Source of the DNA: an uncultured Aquimarina sp.
GTDB taxonomy: Bacteria > Bacteroidota > Bacteroidia > Flavobacteriales > Flavobacteriaceae
Assembly: GCA_947498935.1 (NCBI GenBank)
Contig: CANMMM010000010.1
Span: forward strand, 1 to 64,000
Reading direction: 5' to 3'
DNA: 64,000 nt
The position numbers and the translations under genes are program-made. The notes under the pieces are model-generated. The model searched no databases and was not told where the DNA came from. It saw only the letters and a program-made list of their open reading frames with translations. This document shows, in pieces, positions 16,747-26,754 of this stretch (position 1 is its first letter; every line of letters starts with the position of its first letter).

Positions 16747-17145
16747 ATGAATACAGAAATCACCTACATACAGTTTAAAAAGAAAGTAAAAACACTATCC
16801 GTAAGAATCATCAAAATGCTAGAGCAAATCGATAAAAATGATACCCTTGCGATCATCGGTAGCGAGATCATTAAAAGTGCTACACTAGCTGGTGTGCATT
16901 ACAGTGCTGCCTGTATTGCTACTACCAAAAAAGAATTTCAGACCAAAATGCAAGAGACCGTATCACAAACAGATGCCACCATCTTTTGGTTATCGATTCT
17001 TAATGAATCAGGACTGATTGCACAGGATATAGTAGAACCGTTGCTTTTTGAAGCAGAAGAAATTTTAGAAGTAAGCAATAACATAGAGAAAAAAGCAAGC
17101 CCTATGTTAGCTTTATTACACACCAATATATTTAGCAAGAATTAA
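16747..17145 (+). CDS. Four-helix-bundle (S23/bIVP-like) protein
   Basis: This 132-residue all-helical protein resembles the four-helix-bundle family related to 23S rRNA intervening-sequence proteins: IKMLEQIDKNDTLAIIGSEI, KSATLAGVHYSAACIATTKKEF, and DATIFWLSILNESGLI. Biochemical roles of these proteins are unclear. It sits directly before the FAD oxidoreductase with no spacer, splitting the hydroxyproline genes, and is preceded by 197 bases without a gene. Its involvement in the pathway is unproven. Confidence 0.72.
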   Translation: MNTEITYIQFKKKVKTLSVRIIKMLEQIDKNDTLAIIGSEIIKSATLAGVHYSAACIATTKKEFQTKMQETVSQTDATIFWLSILNESGLIAQDIVEPLLFEAEEILEVSNNIEKKASPMLALLHTNIFSKN

Positions 17146-18390
17146 TTGAAAGAGTGCATCATCATCGGAGGAGGAATTGTAGGTTTATGTACAGCATATT
17201 ACCTACACCTAGAAGGACATAAAGTAACCATTATCGATCAATCCTCCATGGATGCAGGCGCTTCGTATGTAAATGCAGGCTACCTCACCCCTAGTCATAT
17301 CATTCCCCTAGCTGCCCCTGGAGCTGTAAAACAAGGGATTAAGTGGATGTTCGACAAAGCCAGTCCTCTGTACATCAAGCCCCGTTTAGAACAGCATTTT
17401 ATACAATGGGCATGGGCATTCAATAAATCCTGTACAGCCCGCAATGTGGCACGCTGTAGCACGGCTATTAAAGACATCAATCTTTTTAGTAGCGAGCTAT
17501 ACCATGCACTCTTGCAACAAGAAGAATTTTCCTTTCATTTAGAAAAGAAAGGATTATTGATGGTCTGTCAGACCGAGCAGCTATTCGAAGAAGAACTACA
17601 TACCGCTACCCTAGCGCGTACTGAAGGCTTAGGCGTACAAACGCTTACCCCTGCTGAGCTTCGCTCTATAGAACCTAATGTAGCAATGACTACCATTGGT
17701 GCACTGCACTATGACTGTGATTCGCACACCACCCCGCATATTTTTATGCAACAAATGAAAGCGTTTCTAACCAAAGTAGGAATCACTTTTATCAAAAACG
17801 AAAAAATTACCGACCTAACCACTCGCCAAGGGCGCATTACCGCTATCCAAAGCAGTACGAATACCTATACCGCAGATGAATACATTCTTGCGGCAGGATC
17901 ATGGTCACACCACCTTAGCAAAAAACTAGGAATCAAACTACTATTAGAAGCAGGCAAGGGTTACGCGATTAATACATCTCGCACCACAGGCATCAGCATC
18001 CCTACCATCCTCTGCGAAGCCAAAGTAGCAGTTACGCCTATGATAGGACACACCCGTTTTGCAGGTACGATGGAAATAGCAGGCATCAATCACAGCATTA
18101 ACCCTACTAGAGTACAAGCCATTGCTCGTGCCGCTCAGCGCTACTACCCAGACATTCAACTATCCACTACAGAACAAGAGCAAGCCTCTTGTGGACTGCG
18201 CCCCGTATCGCCAGATGGAATGCCATACATAGGTAGATCTGCCGCATGCACCAATCTTACCATCGCTACAGGACATGCCATGATGGGCTGGAGCTTAGGC
18301 CCCGCTACAGGTAAACTAGTCTCCGAGATAATTACCGATCAAAAAATAACACTACCCATCGACCTATACCACCCAGACAGAAAATTCTAA
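17146..18390 (+). CDS. FAD-dependent D-hydroxyproline dehydrogenase (DadA-like)
   Basis: This 414-residue protein has an N-terminal dinucleotide fold CIIIGGGIVGLCTAYYL, then VTIIDQSSMDAGASYVNAG, and a C-terminal flavin loop (SCGLRPVSPDGMPYIGR, then ATGHAMMGWSLGPATGKLV). It belongs to the DAO/DadA family. In this cluster it should oxidise cis-4-hydroxy-D-proline to 1-pyrroline-4-hydroxy-2-carboxylate and pass electrons to the respiratory chain. The start is TTG at 17146, right after the previous stop; the next residues are the first of the FAD fold, so no later start is possible. Confidence 0.9.
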   Translation: MKECIIIGGGIVGLCTAYYLHLEGHKVTIIDQSSMDAGASYVNAGYLTPSHIIPLAAPGAVKQGIKWMFDKASPLYIKPRLEQHFIQWAWAFNKSCTARNVARCSTAIKDINLFSSELYHALLQQEEFSFHLEKKGLLMVCQTEQLFEEELHTATLARTEGLGVQTLTPAELRSIEPNVAMTTIGALHYDCDSHTTPHIFMQQMKAFLTKVGITFIKNEKITDLTTRQGRITAIQSSTNTYTADEYILAAGSWSHHLSKKLGIKLLLEAGKGYAINTSRTTGISIPTILCEAKVAVTPMIGHTRFAGTMEIAGINHSINPTRVQAIARAAQRYYPDIQLSTTEQEQASCGLRPVSPDGMPYIGRSAACTNLTIATGHAMMGWSLGPATGKLVSEIITDQKITLPIDLYHPDRKF

Positions 18391-18440
18391 ACATACTCTA
18401 TAGTTAGCTATTTTTCTTTTTAGTAGTTGTATCATCAGTA

Positions 18441-18530
18441 GGGCGTTACCACAAGGGTCGGGCTATCCGCTGTATCTTTTTTGGTTTTTTAAAGGAAACC
18501 AAAAAAGGATGCCGCTCCTATCCCTAACGC
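18441..18530 (-). repeat. Dispersed repeat copy 1 (variant with internal A/T hairpin)
   Basis: It runs GGGCGTTACCACAAGGGTCG ... TATCCCTAACGC, so in the sense used here it is on the minus strand. The outer ends form the inverted pair GCGTTA/TAACGC. The middle holds an A/T hairpin (TTGGTTTTTT / AAGGAAACCAA). It shares this middle with copy 6 and its ends with all six copies. It lies between the convergent FAD-oxidoreductase and collagenase genes. Confidence 0.85.
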
Positions 18531-18571
18531 GATGAAATAGTTTCCATTTTTTTGACAAAACAGCATAAAAA

Positions 18572-18618
18572 ATACCATTTTCTATCCATAATATCTCTTT
18601 ATGGATAGAAAATGGTAT
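18572..18618. terminator. Perfect 20-bp stem terminator
   Basis: ATACCATTTTCTATCCATAA at 18572-18591 is exactly complementary to 18599-18618, with a 7-nt loop. It lies 50 bases past the collagenase stop (minus strand) and after the plus-strand hydroxyproline genes, so it can stop both transcripts. Confidence 0.75.
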
Positions 18619-18667
18619 CAATACATGTACCTTATACAATCTCAGTACTGCTGCTATACAGCATTCA

Positions 18668-21600
18668 TCATAATTTTAATAGACGCTTGATATACACAGT
18701 ATCTAGTGTTTTAATTTTCACAAAATAAATACCCGAAGAAGACAATCCCTGACCAATCTGTACTATTGCAGGAGGCGTTTGATACGTCTCTGATACAATC
18801 TTTTTTCCATGAACATCGATCACCTCTACCTGTATCATTCCCTGTTGAATACCATTCATCACTACTTGAAACTCCTTCCTAAATGGATTCGGCCATACCG
18901 TTATTTCCTCTGACTTTGTAATCACAGTACCAGCATCTCTATGAATCACCGTATATATAGGTGTATTGGCGTTGGATTGATACGCATAATCTAATAGTGT
19001 ATAAGACAATCCATCCGCAGCTACCGCTACACGAAACCATCCATAATGTGTATGCCCATCAATCTCGAACCTAAAGCCTATAAAACCAGTCTTACCCTTC
19101 CATGCAGTATACGAGTCCTTGCTCACTACGTAACTATTAGGGTTTTCTACAAAACCACTCGTTTCATTGATCCACTGACCACTTTCTATAAAACGTACAT
19201 TACTAGTAGCATTCTCACATACCACACCTTTTCCATAGCTTACTAGTCGAATTGCTCCATTAGAATACCACAGCCCATAATCGCGATTATCTCCTACTTC
19301 TATTCTAAAAAACTTCCATGTATCCGAAGCACTAACCTCAGTATCTACAACATCTACATAGATCGTTCCACTAGTATCAATAGGGGGCGTATCTCCATCT
19401 TCTATGAGCACCGTATAATCCTCTACCTCATCCCCTTCTTCACTACCACAAGGTGCTGGAGCATTCCACCAACGGTATCGAACTCTCAATCGAGTCTCCC
19501 CAGTTTTAGCCGCAGCAGGTACCACTACATCAGTAGTAGCATTACCTTCACCTCTTGGTTTCATCAGTACTTCTTCTCCTGCATCTGTAAAATCTCCATC
19601 CTGATTCCAATCAATCCATGCACCTACAACATTAGCATGCCAATTCGACGTGGTATAATGTGGGTCTACCACCAATACCTGTGTAGCCCCTTTTTGCAAT
19701 GTCGTAGACTGCTCTGTAACATCTGAATATGCACTATTTCCACTCGTATGATCAATCGAACCAAAAGTTACTCTTTCTATATAATTCGTAGACTGCTTCC
19801 CTGCCTCACAATACGATGTAGGGTTCGGCAGTGGTGTAGCACAAGGTGTACACGAACCACCACAGTCGATACCCGTTTCATCTCCATTCTGTATCCCATC
19901 CGTACAACTAGGTATTGGATCAGTATCCACTACCTCTATATATTCTTTTTCCTCTTTTATATCCTCTCCCTGCGCATTGGTTACTGTTAGTTTTACCGCA
20001 AATTGCCCAGAAGTCGTATACTTAATCTGCGGATTCGTGTCCGTACTAGTTGCAGGGGTACCTCCTTCGAATTCCCAAAACCAAGTAGTAACATTGGCAG
20101 AGGATCTATCTTCAAATGCTACAGTAGCTGCTAGGTTAACAGACGTTGTTTTCGTCATAAAATCGGCAATAGGTTTTGTCTCAGTCGTAGTTACATACAC
20201 CGTATAATCTTCTACTTCTCCTATATCTTTTTTCAACCCACATGGTAGTGCAGCTCCTTTTCTACCATAAGAGATCCTTACCCGCATCCTCAGCGGAACA
20301 TCTGTTTTAGCGATCGCTGGAACTGTAATATTTGCTGCATACGGGCCTGCTCCGAATTTTGTAAATACTTCTTCTTGCTGATCGATAAAATCCCCATCCT
20401 GATTCCAATCGATCCAAACCGTTACGTCATTATAAATCCAATGTGCATTTTTAATAGCTACAGAAAGAGGCACTTCATCACCAATAGCTACTACAGTGTT
20501 CATGGTCGTATAATCGCTATATCCCTTTTCTGAATATGTAGAAGCATTCGCTATGTCCTTAAAATCTACTTTGGTAATATGCAAATCTTTAGGTTTCTGA
20601 TTCGAAGCATCACAATATACAATAGGCGCTTTTTCGATCAGCACGAATACGGATGCACTCGTACTAGCCCCTTCATCATCATAGGCTGTAACAGTAAGTT
20701 CTCTTTTTCCTGGGGCTAAAAAATTTAAGGCATCTATATGAGACCATTGATAAGGAGCTACCTTATCTTCTGCAATCACCTCTCCATCTACTGCTAAAGT
20801 CGTTTTTACGACACGGCCATCATCTTCTACCATCGTTTCTACTTTTAACTGTTCTCGCTGCACAAAGGAAGCTCCTTCATTAGGGCTCAAGAAAGTAATT
20901 TGTGGTGGTTTATTTACAGATCCTGCACCATCAACCACTACTACACTATAATCTTCTACCTCTCCAGAACTCGATACTTCATCACAGGGCACGATATAGC
21001 GTTCTGCTCCATAAGCTAGACGCACACGCATTCTGGTAGTTCCCGATATTGCCTGCGATGGTACTTTTATTGTAGCAGTATATGCAGCTGTCGTTGCTCC
21101 ATATACATGTAGTACTTCCTCTCCTGGATCTGTAAAATCTCCATCCTGATTCCAATCGATCCACGCACCTACTGCATTATAATTCCAGCTTGGGTTGCGT
21201 ACCTTAATTTGTAATGTTTCTTCTTGTTGGCGACTTATTACAGCAACTTGCGAGGTGTAATCTGCATACAAATTTATTCCTGATGCATGTGCTAATCTCC
21301 CTAGTGCTACATTGGTAATATATATATCATTAGAGCTATCTCTATTTGATGCTGCACAATAGGATTGATCAGCTGCTTTATATACCTTAATGTATCCTTC
21401 TTTGGTTCGTTTATTTTCTCCTTTGACTCCCTTAGCCGTAAGCGAAACATCATATACGCCCGCTGTAGGGTAGGTCACCCTTGGATTTTGCTGATTGCTA
21501 ATCGTGGGAGATGTACTGGCAGGAAATTCCCAATCTAATTCATCTGCATATCCTAATGAAGTATTGGTAAATTCTACGACACCCCCCGCTATTGTCTCTG

Positions 21601-23887
21601 TATTAGAAACTGTAAAATTCGCACTAGGAGCATCACTAATACCTGCATCTTTTAGAGGGCCTGTTATGACCATCTCTGCTGTAGGCACTCCATCAGTAGT
21701 TACATTTTTAAAATACCCTACTGTGTAGTTAAAATTATTAATCCGTTCGTTTTCTCTTAACGCTTTCAGTACCGAATTTGCAGCTTCATGAAGCTGTAGA
21801 ACTGCTTGCGCATTTGAATTTCCTGTTGGGGTCGTTCCTCGTAGTTTCCCTTCTATTCTAAATCTTCTATACGATGCTGCTGCGTCCAATGCTACAGAGA
21901 TGTCCGACAACTGAGCTACTGTACCGAGCTGCTGTTGTATATCCGAAATAGCTCCTAAAGTAATCTGATTATCATCTGCCCAGCTTGTCTGGGGCTGCCA
22001 TCCTACTACTTCTTGATCCTTTACACTTCTTAAAAAATTAGTGTAAGATGCCTCTCCTGTAGTGCGCAAAGAAGCTACCAACGCATCAAAACCTGCTATA
22101 TCATTGTTCCTTGTATACTCAAAAAAGCGTTTTAACAGCTGAAAATCGTTTAAATACCAATTATACCATGTCGCATTTCCATAGGTATAATGATAGTTAT
22201 TGCCGCTCGCATAATTAGAATCAAATACTGTATTTAGCGAAGGCCAATCTCCATTTCTATTAATTATGTTAGTCGCATTTTGTGCTAAAAATTGAATACC
22301 ATTAACATCAGTAGCTCCTGCAAAAAAATCAGCCATTCCTTCTTCATACCATACCAGTCTACTATTAGCATACATAGGATTAGATCCTCCCCAGCTACCT
22401 GGCACCAAGTACCTACCTTGCAAATAATGACAGTACTCATGTCTAAACAATGATTCTAATGAGAGTGAGCTTTCTACCCCCACTGTACGATCCCATGTAT
22501 AAAATGTAGCTCTAGTTTCTATATAAATACCTCCATTATTCGTAAGGATTCCATACAAAAAAGGAGCATAATCATCGTAATCTTGTTTCGATTTAAATAT
22601 GACCATATTAATCGTATCATTGGTGTCTCCTGCTACAGGTTCGTCTGTTTGTAATAATCTAAAGAACTGTGCTTGGACTTGTTTTGCAGCGTGATATAAC
22701 CCTTGTATTTTTTCATCACTAATTCCTGTTCTGATACGCATTGCATCATCATCATACGTAACTGTTTTTGGAAATAAAAATGCTTCTAATTCTTGTTTGA
22801 CGGACAATGGGTTCTCACAAAGGTTATATGCTTTACAATCTCCATGTTCATTGAGTGCTACCATTGCTACTACCCAACTAGGGCTAAGTCTATCAAAATG
22901 ACGAATAATTCTAGCAAGCTCTTCTTGTATCTCTCCTATAAGTACATCAGATGTAGCTAATCTACTCAGTCCCCCTATAGCGTTACTCCATAAAAACTTA
23001 AAGTTACCCCCTTGTGCAATAATCTCTTGGTCTACTGCTAGTGTTCCTAGCAATTCAATACTAATAGGACGTGCACTCAATGCCGCTTCATAAGGAGCAT
23101 CTACTGGAAAAAATATAGCATCATAGATCTGATTACGAACTGCTAAATACTGCTTTAAAAGCGCTGGATCTTTAATGGTTTTCCATTTTCGATCCTCTAC
23201 AATCTCTCGGATCGTTGTTTCCAATGCTTTTAACACATTTGCATCATACCTCACTTGCATATCGGAAGCTATAATCGCATATTCTCTAAAAACATTCAGA
23301 GCATATGTGTTGATGGCAAATAAATTAGAATTATTAGCCAATGCAGCTGTTGCAGCTCTCATTGCGTCATAACTGGCTGTATTGATAGTTACATCTTTAT
23401 TTACAAAATCTATATATAATGCAACATGCAAATAAATGGTGAGCCCATACACTTGCGAATCTGCGGTGCCATCATATGTTGGAGCCAATCGTTTCAGCTC
23501 ATTCGCGACACTTTGTATTTTTTGATTGGTAAATAAGGCTGGAGAATATGCGTCACTCCTAAACATAATACGATAGCAATCATAGGTTGCATTTTGTTTC
23601 ATTTCTGTGAGCAGCGCAGTAGTAGATAAATTAGCCCATTGCTCATTCGTTGTGTATTTGCAGCTACTCTTCTTCTGCACTGCCGTAGCTATTGAAGGTG
23701 TTGCCGCTGGAATCATTGTGGGTTTTGCAGTTACTCTCGAACAATTGTGAGTAGTATGATCATGTGCACTTCTTACAGGGATTTGCTGCGCGATTACGGC
23801 ATGAGATATCAAAATCATGCTCATAACTATCGCATTCTTTATAAATAAGATACATATCCTATTTATCAATAATTTTATTGAGTTCAT
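18668..23887 (-). CDS. Secreted M9-family collagenase with T9SS sorting domain
   Basis: This protein of 1,739 residues has a signal peptide (about 1-33, ending VIAQQ). An N-terminal activator-like helical region is followed by the gluzincin peptidase: FRHEYCHYLQGRY gives zinc ligands His483 and His487 with Glu484, and WYEEGMADFF supplies Glu516, the spacing of clostridial collagenases. Downstream are a PKD domain (FTNTSLGYADELDWEF), a GEVED domain (VGAWIDWNQDGDFTDPGEE), an Ig-like domain, a second GEVED, a second PKD, a Cys-rich insert (NGDETGIDCGGSCTPC), a third GEVED, and a C-terminal T9SS type A domain (ITVWPNPF ... GIYFVKI). It should be exported to the surface or medium and cut collagen. 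Convergent with the hydroxyproline genes. Confidence 0.93.
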   Translation of the reverse strand: MNSIKLLINRICILFIKNAIVMSMILISHAVIAQQIPVRSAHDHTTHNCSRVTAKPTMIPAATPSIATAVQKKSSCKYTTNEQWANLSTTALLTEMKQNATYDCYRIMFRSDAYSPALFTNQKIQSVANELKRLAPTYDGTADSQVYGLTIYLHVALYIDFVNKDVTINTASYDAMRAATAALANNSNLFAINTYALNVFREYAIIASDMQVRYDANVLKALETTIREIVEDRKWKTIKDPALLKQYLAVRNQIYDAIFFPVDAPYEAALSARPISIELLGTLAVDQEIIAQGGNFKFLWSNAIGGLSRLATSDVLIGEIQEELARIIRHFDRLSPSWVVAMVALNEHGDCKAYNLCENPLSVKQELEAFLFPKTVTYDDDAMRIRTGISDEKIQGLYHAAKQVQAQFFRLLQTDEPVAGDTNDTINMVIFKSKQDYDDYAPFLYGILTNNGGIYIETRATFYTWDRTVGVESSLSLESLFRHEYCHYLQGRYLVPGSWGGSNPMYANSRLVWYEEGMADFFAGATDVNGIQFLAQNATNIINRNGDWPSLNTVFDSNYASGNNYHYTYGNATWYNWYLNDFQLLKRFFEYTRNNDIAGFDALVASLRTTGEASYTNFLRSVKDQEVVGWQPQTSWADDNQITLGAISDIQQQLGTVAQLSDISVALDAAASYRRFRIEGKLRGTTPTGNSNAQAVLQLHEAANSVLKALRENERINNFNYTVGYFKNVTTDGVPTAEMVITGPLKDAGISDAPSANFTVSNTETIAGGVVEFTNTSLGYADELDWEFPASTSPTISNQQNPRVTYPTAGVYDVSLTAKGVKGENKRTKEGYIKVYKAADQSYCAASNRDSSNDIYITNVALGRLAHASGINLYADYTSQVAVISRQQEETLQIKVRNPSWNYNAVGAWIDWNQDGDFTDPGEEVLHVYGATTAAYTATIKVPSQAISGTTRMRVRLAYGAERYIVPCDEVSSSGEVEDYSVVVVDGAGSVNKPPQITFLSPNEGASFVQREQLKVETMVEDDGRVVKTTLAVDGEVIAEDKVAPYQWSHIDALNFLAPGKRELTVTAYDDEGASTSASVFVLIEKAPIVYCDASNQKPKDLHITKVDFKDIANASTYSEKGYSDYTTMNTVVAIGDEVPLSVAIKNAHWIYNDVTVWIDWNQDGDFIDQQEEVFTKFGAGPYAANITVPAIAKTDVPLRMRVRISYGRKGAALPCGLKKDIGEVEDYTVYVTTTETKPIADFMTKTTSVNLAATVAFEDRSSANVTTWFWEFEGGTPATSTDTNPQIKYTTSGQFAVKLTVTNAQGEDIKEEKEYIEVVDTDPIPSCTDGIQNGDETGIDCGGSCTPCATPLPNPTSYCEAGKQSTNYIERVTFGSIDHTSGNSAYSDVTEQSTTLQKGATQVLVVDPHYTTSNWHANVVGAWIDWNQDGDFTDAGEEVLMKPRGEGNATTDVVVPAAAKTGETRLRVRYRWWNAPAPCGSEEGDEVEDYTVLIEDGDTPPIDTSGTIYVDVVDTEVSASDTWKFFRIEVGDNRDYGLWYSNGAIRLVSYGKGVVCENATSNVRFIESGQWINETSGFVENPNSYVVSKDSYTAWKGKTGFIGFRFEIDGHTHYGWFRVAVAADGLSYTLLDYAYQSNANTPIYTVIHRDAGTVITKSEEITVWPNPFRKEFQVVMNGIQQGMIQVEVIDVHGKKIVSETYQTPPAIVQIGQGLSSSGIYFVKIKTLDTVYIKRLLKL

Positions 23888-24143
23888 TGGTGTTTGTGTT
23901 AGTAGCTTTCAGTTAAAAAGCTGTAATTATAATGGGACGACAGGAAATGAAACCTTCGTGTAAAAGAAATCAGCAAAAGGGAGGGAATAATGGCTGTAAT
24001 TCTAGTTACAAAAGATACATTTGGGGCTTACTTCAATACTATACTGCACCTATCCATACAGCTAGTATTACATAAATTATAGACATAGCATATCCTTAGC
24101 TATCAAAATACATCTTAGTTTTAGACCTATTTTGATAATTATA
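23888..24143. other. Upstream region of the collagenase gene
   Basis: No gene is seen. This should hold the collagenase promoter on the minus strand, but I did not find a clean CAAAnnTA (reverse of TAnnTTTG). Confidence 0.3.
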
Positions 24144-24312
24144 TAATGAAGTGGTTTAAACTTTTTTCAATTTGCTATAAAAACGATCTTTTGCACTCAA
24201 ATTTTGTAATTTTTGAGTTCCGTAGCGCTGCTATGCAACTAAAAAATCACTGTATTTGATCACAAAATCTTAGTTTTTCGCTGAAATCAAAAAAGTTTGA
24301 ATCACTTCAATA
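24144..24312. repeat. 169-bp imperfect palindromic element
   Basis: The left arm TAATGAAGTGGTTTAAACTT and right arm (reverse complement TATTGAAGTGATTCAAACTT) match over most of their ~80 bases, with symmetry centred on AGCGCT at 24224-24229. The centre CCGTAGCGCTGCTAT recurs at about 2408. It encodes nothing obvious and has the look of a MITE- or REP-like intergenic element. Confidence 0.6.
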
Positions 24313-24882
24313 TGTAGATTGGTACTAAATGTGTTTATCTAAACTTGCAAAAACTGCGTGTCTTTTGTTGCGTATACACTGGTTCTAAAGTTTGTGGAAA
24401 TTGCTCTAAAACATCCATGTTTTCAGACACATATTGTAAACAGCTAGTTACGCTGTTACAAATCGCAAGTATTACATTCCTTTTAGTAAGGTATGTTCTT
24501 ACATTTTTTTTCATAATAAAAATTGAGTTTGTGTTAAATATTAATAGTCAAAAAAGGGATCTAATTGTCTTTTTTGGGGTGTTATTTTGTCTTTCTATAG
24601 TTATCATAATCAGTCTTGATTATCTAGAAAAACAATCCCAAAAGCAACTTTTGTTTATACCACTTTTCGTTATGTTAAAAGTAACCATTCAAAACCCAAC
24701 TCACTATAACAAAACAACTTATCATCACACAACGACTACTCTATTACTACTCATTTTGGGTAATTTCCTAATTTTTGACACCTAAAACAACATAAAGCTC
24801 ACTTGATTCTTTTTAGTAAAGAATAGGACAGTGATGTTTTTAAAAATTATAATCATTTACTTTACATCACCAATATAAAAAA
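24313..24882. other. Intergenic, no supported gene
   Basis: AT-rich DNA. An open frame of 146 codons at 24345-24785 exists, but its composition (Cys-rich start inside the palindrome edge, His/Thr run at the end) does not look like a protein. Confidence 0.4.
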
Positions 24883-24922
24883 CAAAAAAAATGGGGAATA
24901 TGCAGCTGCAATATCCCCCATT
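24883..24922 (-). terminator. Terminator of the dipeptidase gene
   Basis: On the minus strand AATGGGGGATATTGCAG and CTGCATATTCCCCATT form a stem followed by TTTTTTT, a textbook intrinsic terminator. It lies about 70 bases after the dipeptidase stop. Confidence 0.75.
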
Positions 24923-24990
24923 ACTCCGTGTGTAAGAAATTTTGTTATTTTTCAAAAAAAAAGTTCACAAATGACAGTAACTAGCTACTT

Positions 24991-26382
24991 TTATTGCTTC
25001 GCTAATTTTGTAAAATATTGGTAAAACCATGGGATGGTTTCGATACCCTTTAGGTAATTCCATACTCCAAAATGCTCGTTAGGCGAATGAATGGCATCAC
25101 TAGCCAATCCAAAGCCCATAAGAATAGATTTACTTTGTAATTCTTTTTCGAATAATGCGATGATCGGAATACTTCCACCACTGTGTTGCGGAATAGGTGC
25201 TTTTCCAAAGGTTTCTAAGTAGGCTTTACTAGCTGCTTGATAGCCTATATGGGTTGTTGGGGTTACATACCCTTGTCCCCCGTGATGTGGTGTAACTGTG
25301 ACAGTAACTCCTGCGGGGGCTATTGCCTTAAAATGTGTGGCAAAAAGGGATGTGATTTCTTCCCAATCTTGATCGGGCACTAGACGCATCGAAATCTTAG
25401 CATACGCCTTACTAGGAATGACTGTTTTAGCCCCTTCGCCAATATAACCTCCCCATATCCCATTTACATCGAGTGTAGGTCGGATCGAATTCCGTTCATT
25501 GGTGGTATATCCTGTTTCTCCATATATGGCATCAATGCCCAATGCTTCTTTATAGGCTTCTTCAGAAAAAGGTGCTGCTGCCATCGCTGCTCTTTCTTCT
25601 GTAGTGAGTGGTGTAACTCGATCATAAAACCCAGGAATGGTTATACGATTATCTGCATCGTGTAGTGATGCAATCATTTTGGTTAGTATATTAATGGGGT
25701 TGGCTACTGCTCCTCCGTACAAGCCGCTATGTAAATCTCTATTAGGTCCTGTAACGGATACTTCTACATAGCTGAGTCCTCTGAGTCCTGTAGTGATAGA
25801 AGGAACATCTTTAGCGATCATTCCTGTATCACTGATTAAGATAACATCATTAGCTAGTTTTTCTTTATTTGTAGCTAGGAAACTGTCTAAATTAACACTT
25901 CCTATTTCTTCTTCTCCCTCGATCATAAATTTTACATTGCAAGGCAGCTGATCTGTAGCAATCATATATTCTACTGCTTTTACATGCATGTATAATTGTC
26001 CTTTATCATCCGATGCTCCTCTGGCAAAAATAGCGCCTTCGGGGTGTAATTCTGTGGGCTTAATCACTGGCTCAAAAGGGGGAGAATCCCATAAATCTAT
26101 AGGGTCTGGGGGTTGTACATCATAGTGCCCGTATACTAATACGGTGGGTAATTGAGGGTCTATAATTTTATGTGCATATACTATAGGGTATCCTTTGGTT
26201 TCGCAGATCTCTACCCCATCACATCCTGCCGCTGTTAAACGTTTTTTTATTAATTCTGTCGCTGCTGTAATGTGAGAGGCATAGGCTGCATCTGCACTTA
26301 TGGAAGGAATCTTAAGCAACTCGAATAATTCATTGATAAAGCGATCTTTGTGCTCTTGTATATAAGAAGGTATGTCTTGCAT
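24991..26382 (-). CDS. M20-family metallodipeptidase
   Basis: This 463-residue cytoplasmic peptidase has the metal-site motifs of the M20 family: VLVYGHYDVQPP (first His and Asp), FARGASDDKGQLY (bridging Asp), IEGEEEIGS (catalytic Glu and metal Glu), and a late His in SDAIHSPNEHFG. A dimerisation domain with VTGPNRDLHSGLYGG lies between. The order fits dipeptidases of the CNDP/PepV-like group. It could finish the digestion of imported peptides, including collagen peptides, but this link is inferred only from proximity. Confidence 0.9.
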   Translation of the reverse strand: MQDIPSYIQEHKDRFINELFELLKIPSISADAAYASHITAATELIKKRLTAAGCDGVEICETKGYPIVYAHKIIDPQLPTVLVYGHYDVQPPDPIDLWDSPPFEPVIKPTELHPEGAIFARGASDDKGQLYMHVKAVEYMIATDQLPCNVKFMIEGEEEIGSVNLDSFLATNKEKLANDVILISDTGMIAKDVPSITTGLRGLSYVEVSVTGPNRDLHSGLYGGAVANPINILTKMIASLHDADNRITIPGFYDRVTPLTTEERAAMAAAPFSEEAYKEALGIDAIYGETGYTTNERNSIRPTLDVNGIWGGYIGEGAKTVIPSKAYAKISMRLVPDQDWEEITSLFATHFKAIAPAGVTVTVTPHHGGQGYVTPTTHIGYQAASKAYLETFGKAPIPQHSGGSIPIIALFEKELQSKSILMGFGLASDAIHSPNEHFGVWNYLKGIETIPWFYQYFTKLAKQ

Positions 26383-26521
26383 ATAATTAGGATGTATTTA
26401 CATGTTTGGAGGCTAAATGTACTAATACCTATGCGGATCTAAAAATCGAATACGAATTCATCTAGTAACTGATAATGGATTTCTAAAACTTACAACAGGG
26501 CTTATTACCTAAACTTATTCT

Positions 26522-26611
26522 GCGTTAGGGATTGCAGTGGAAATCCCACAGCCCGACGATAGGAGGTGCGAGGAATTGGAGCGGAAAGCCCGACCCGATA
26601 GGGTAACGCCC
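26522..26611 (+). repeat. Dispersed repeat copy 2
   Basis: Runs GCGTTAGGGATTGCAGTGGA ... GGGTAACGCCC. The middle, with CAGCCCGACGATAGGAGGTG and CGAGGAATTG, is shared with copies 3, 4 and 5. Between the divergent dipeptidase gene and tRNA-Leu; nothing else is seen in 26383-26679. Confidence 0.85.
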
Positions 26612-26679
26612 AACTCACTATCAGAAAAACGATTAGCAATCCACACATTATTTTTTTTATAAAAAAAGCAAATTCCTTG

Positions 26680-26709
26680 TTGGATAACTAAAACTAATGT
26701 TTATATTTG
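26680..26709 (+). promoter_or_regulatory. Promoter of tRNA-Leu: TTG-N19-TATATTTG
   Basis: TTG at 26680-26682 and TATATTTG at 26702-26709 are spaced by 19 bases, a full match to the Bacteroidota sigma-A promoter. The mature tRNA begins 46 bases after the -7 box. Confidence 0.75.
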
Positions 26710-26754
26710 CACTCGCTTTTACAAAGAGTCCTAAGTAGTGTAAAAGTTAGTAAT

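Noticed and set aside
24345..24785. Open frame of 146 codons downstream of the palindromic element
   Set aside because: Its composition is irregular (Cys-rich start, His/Thr runs), it lacks a recognisable fold or signal, and no promoter or spacing supports it.
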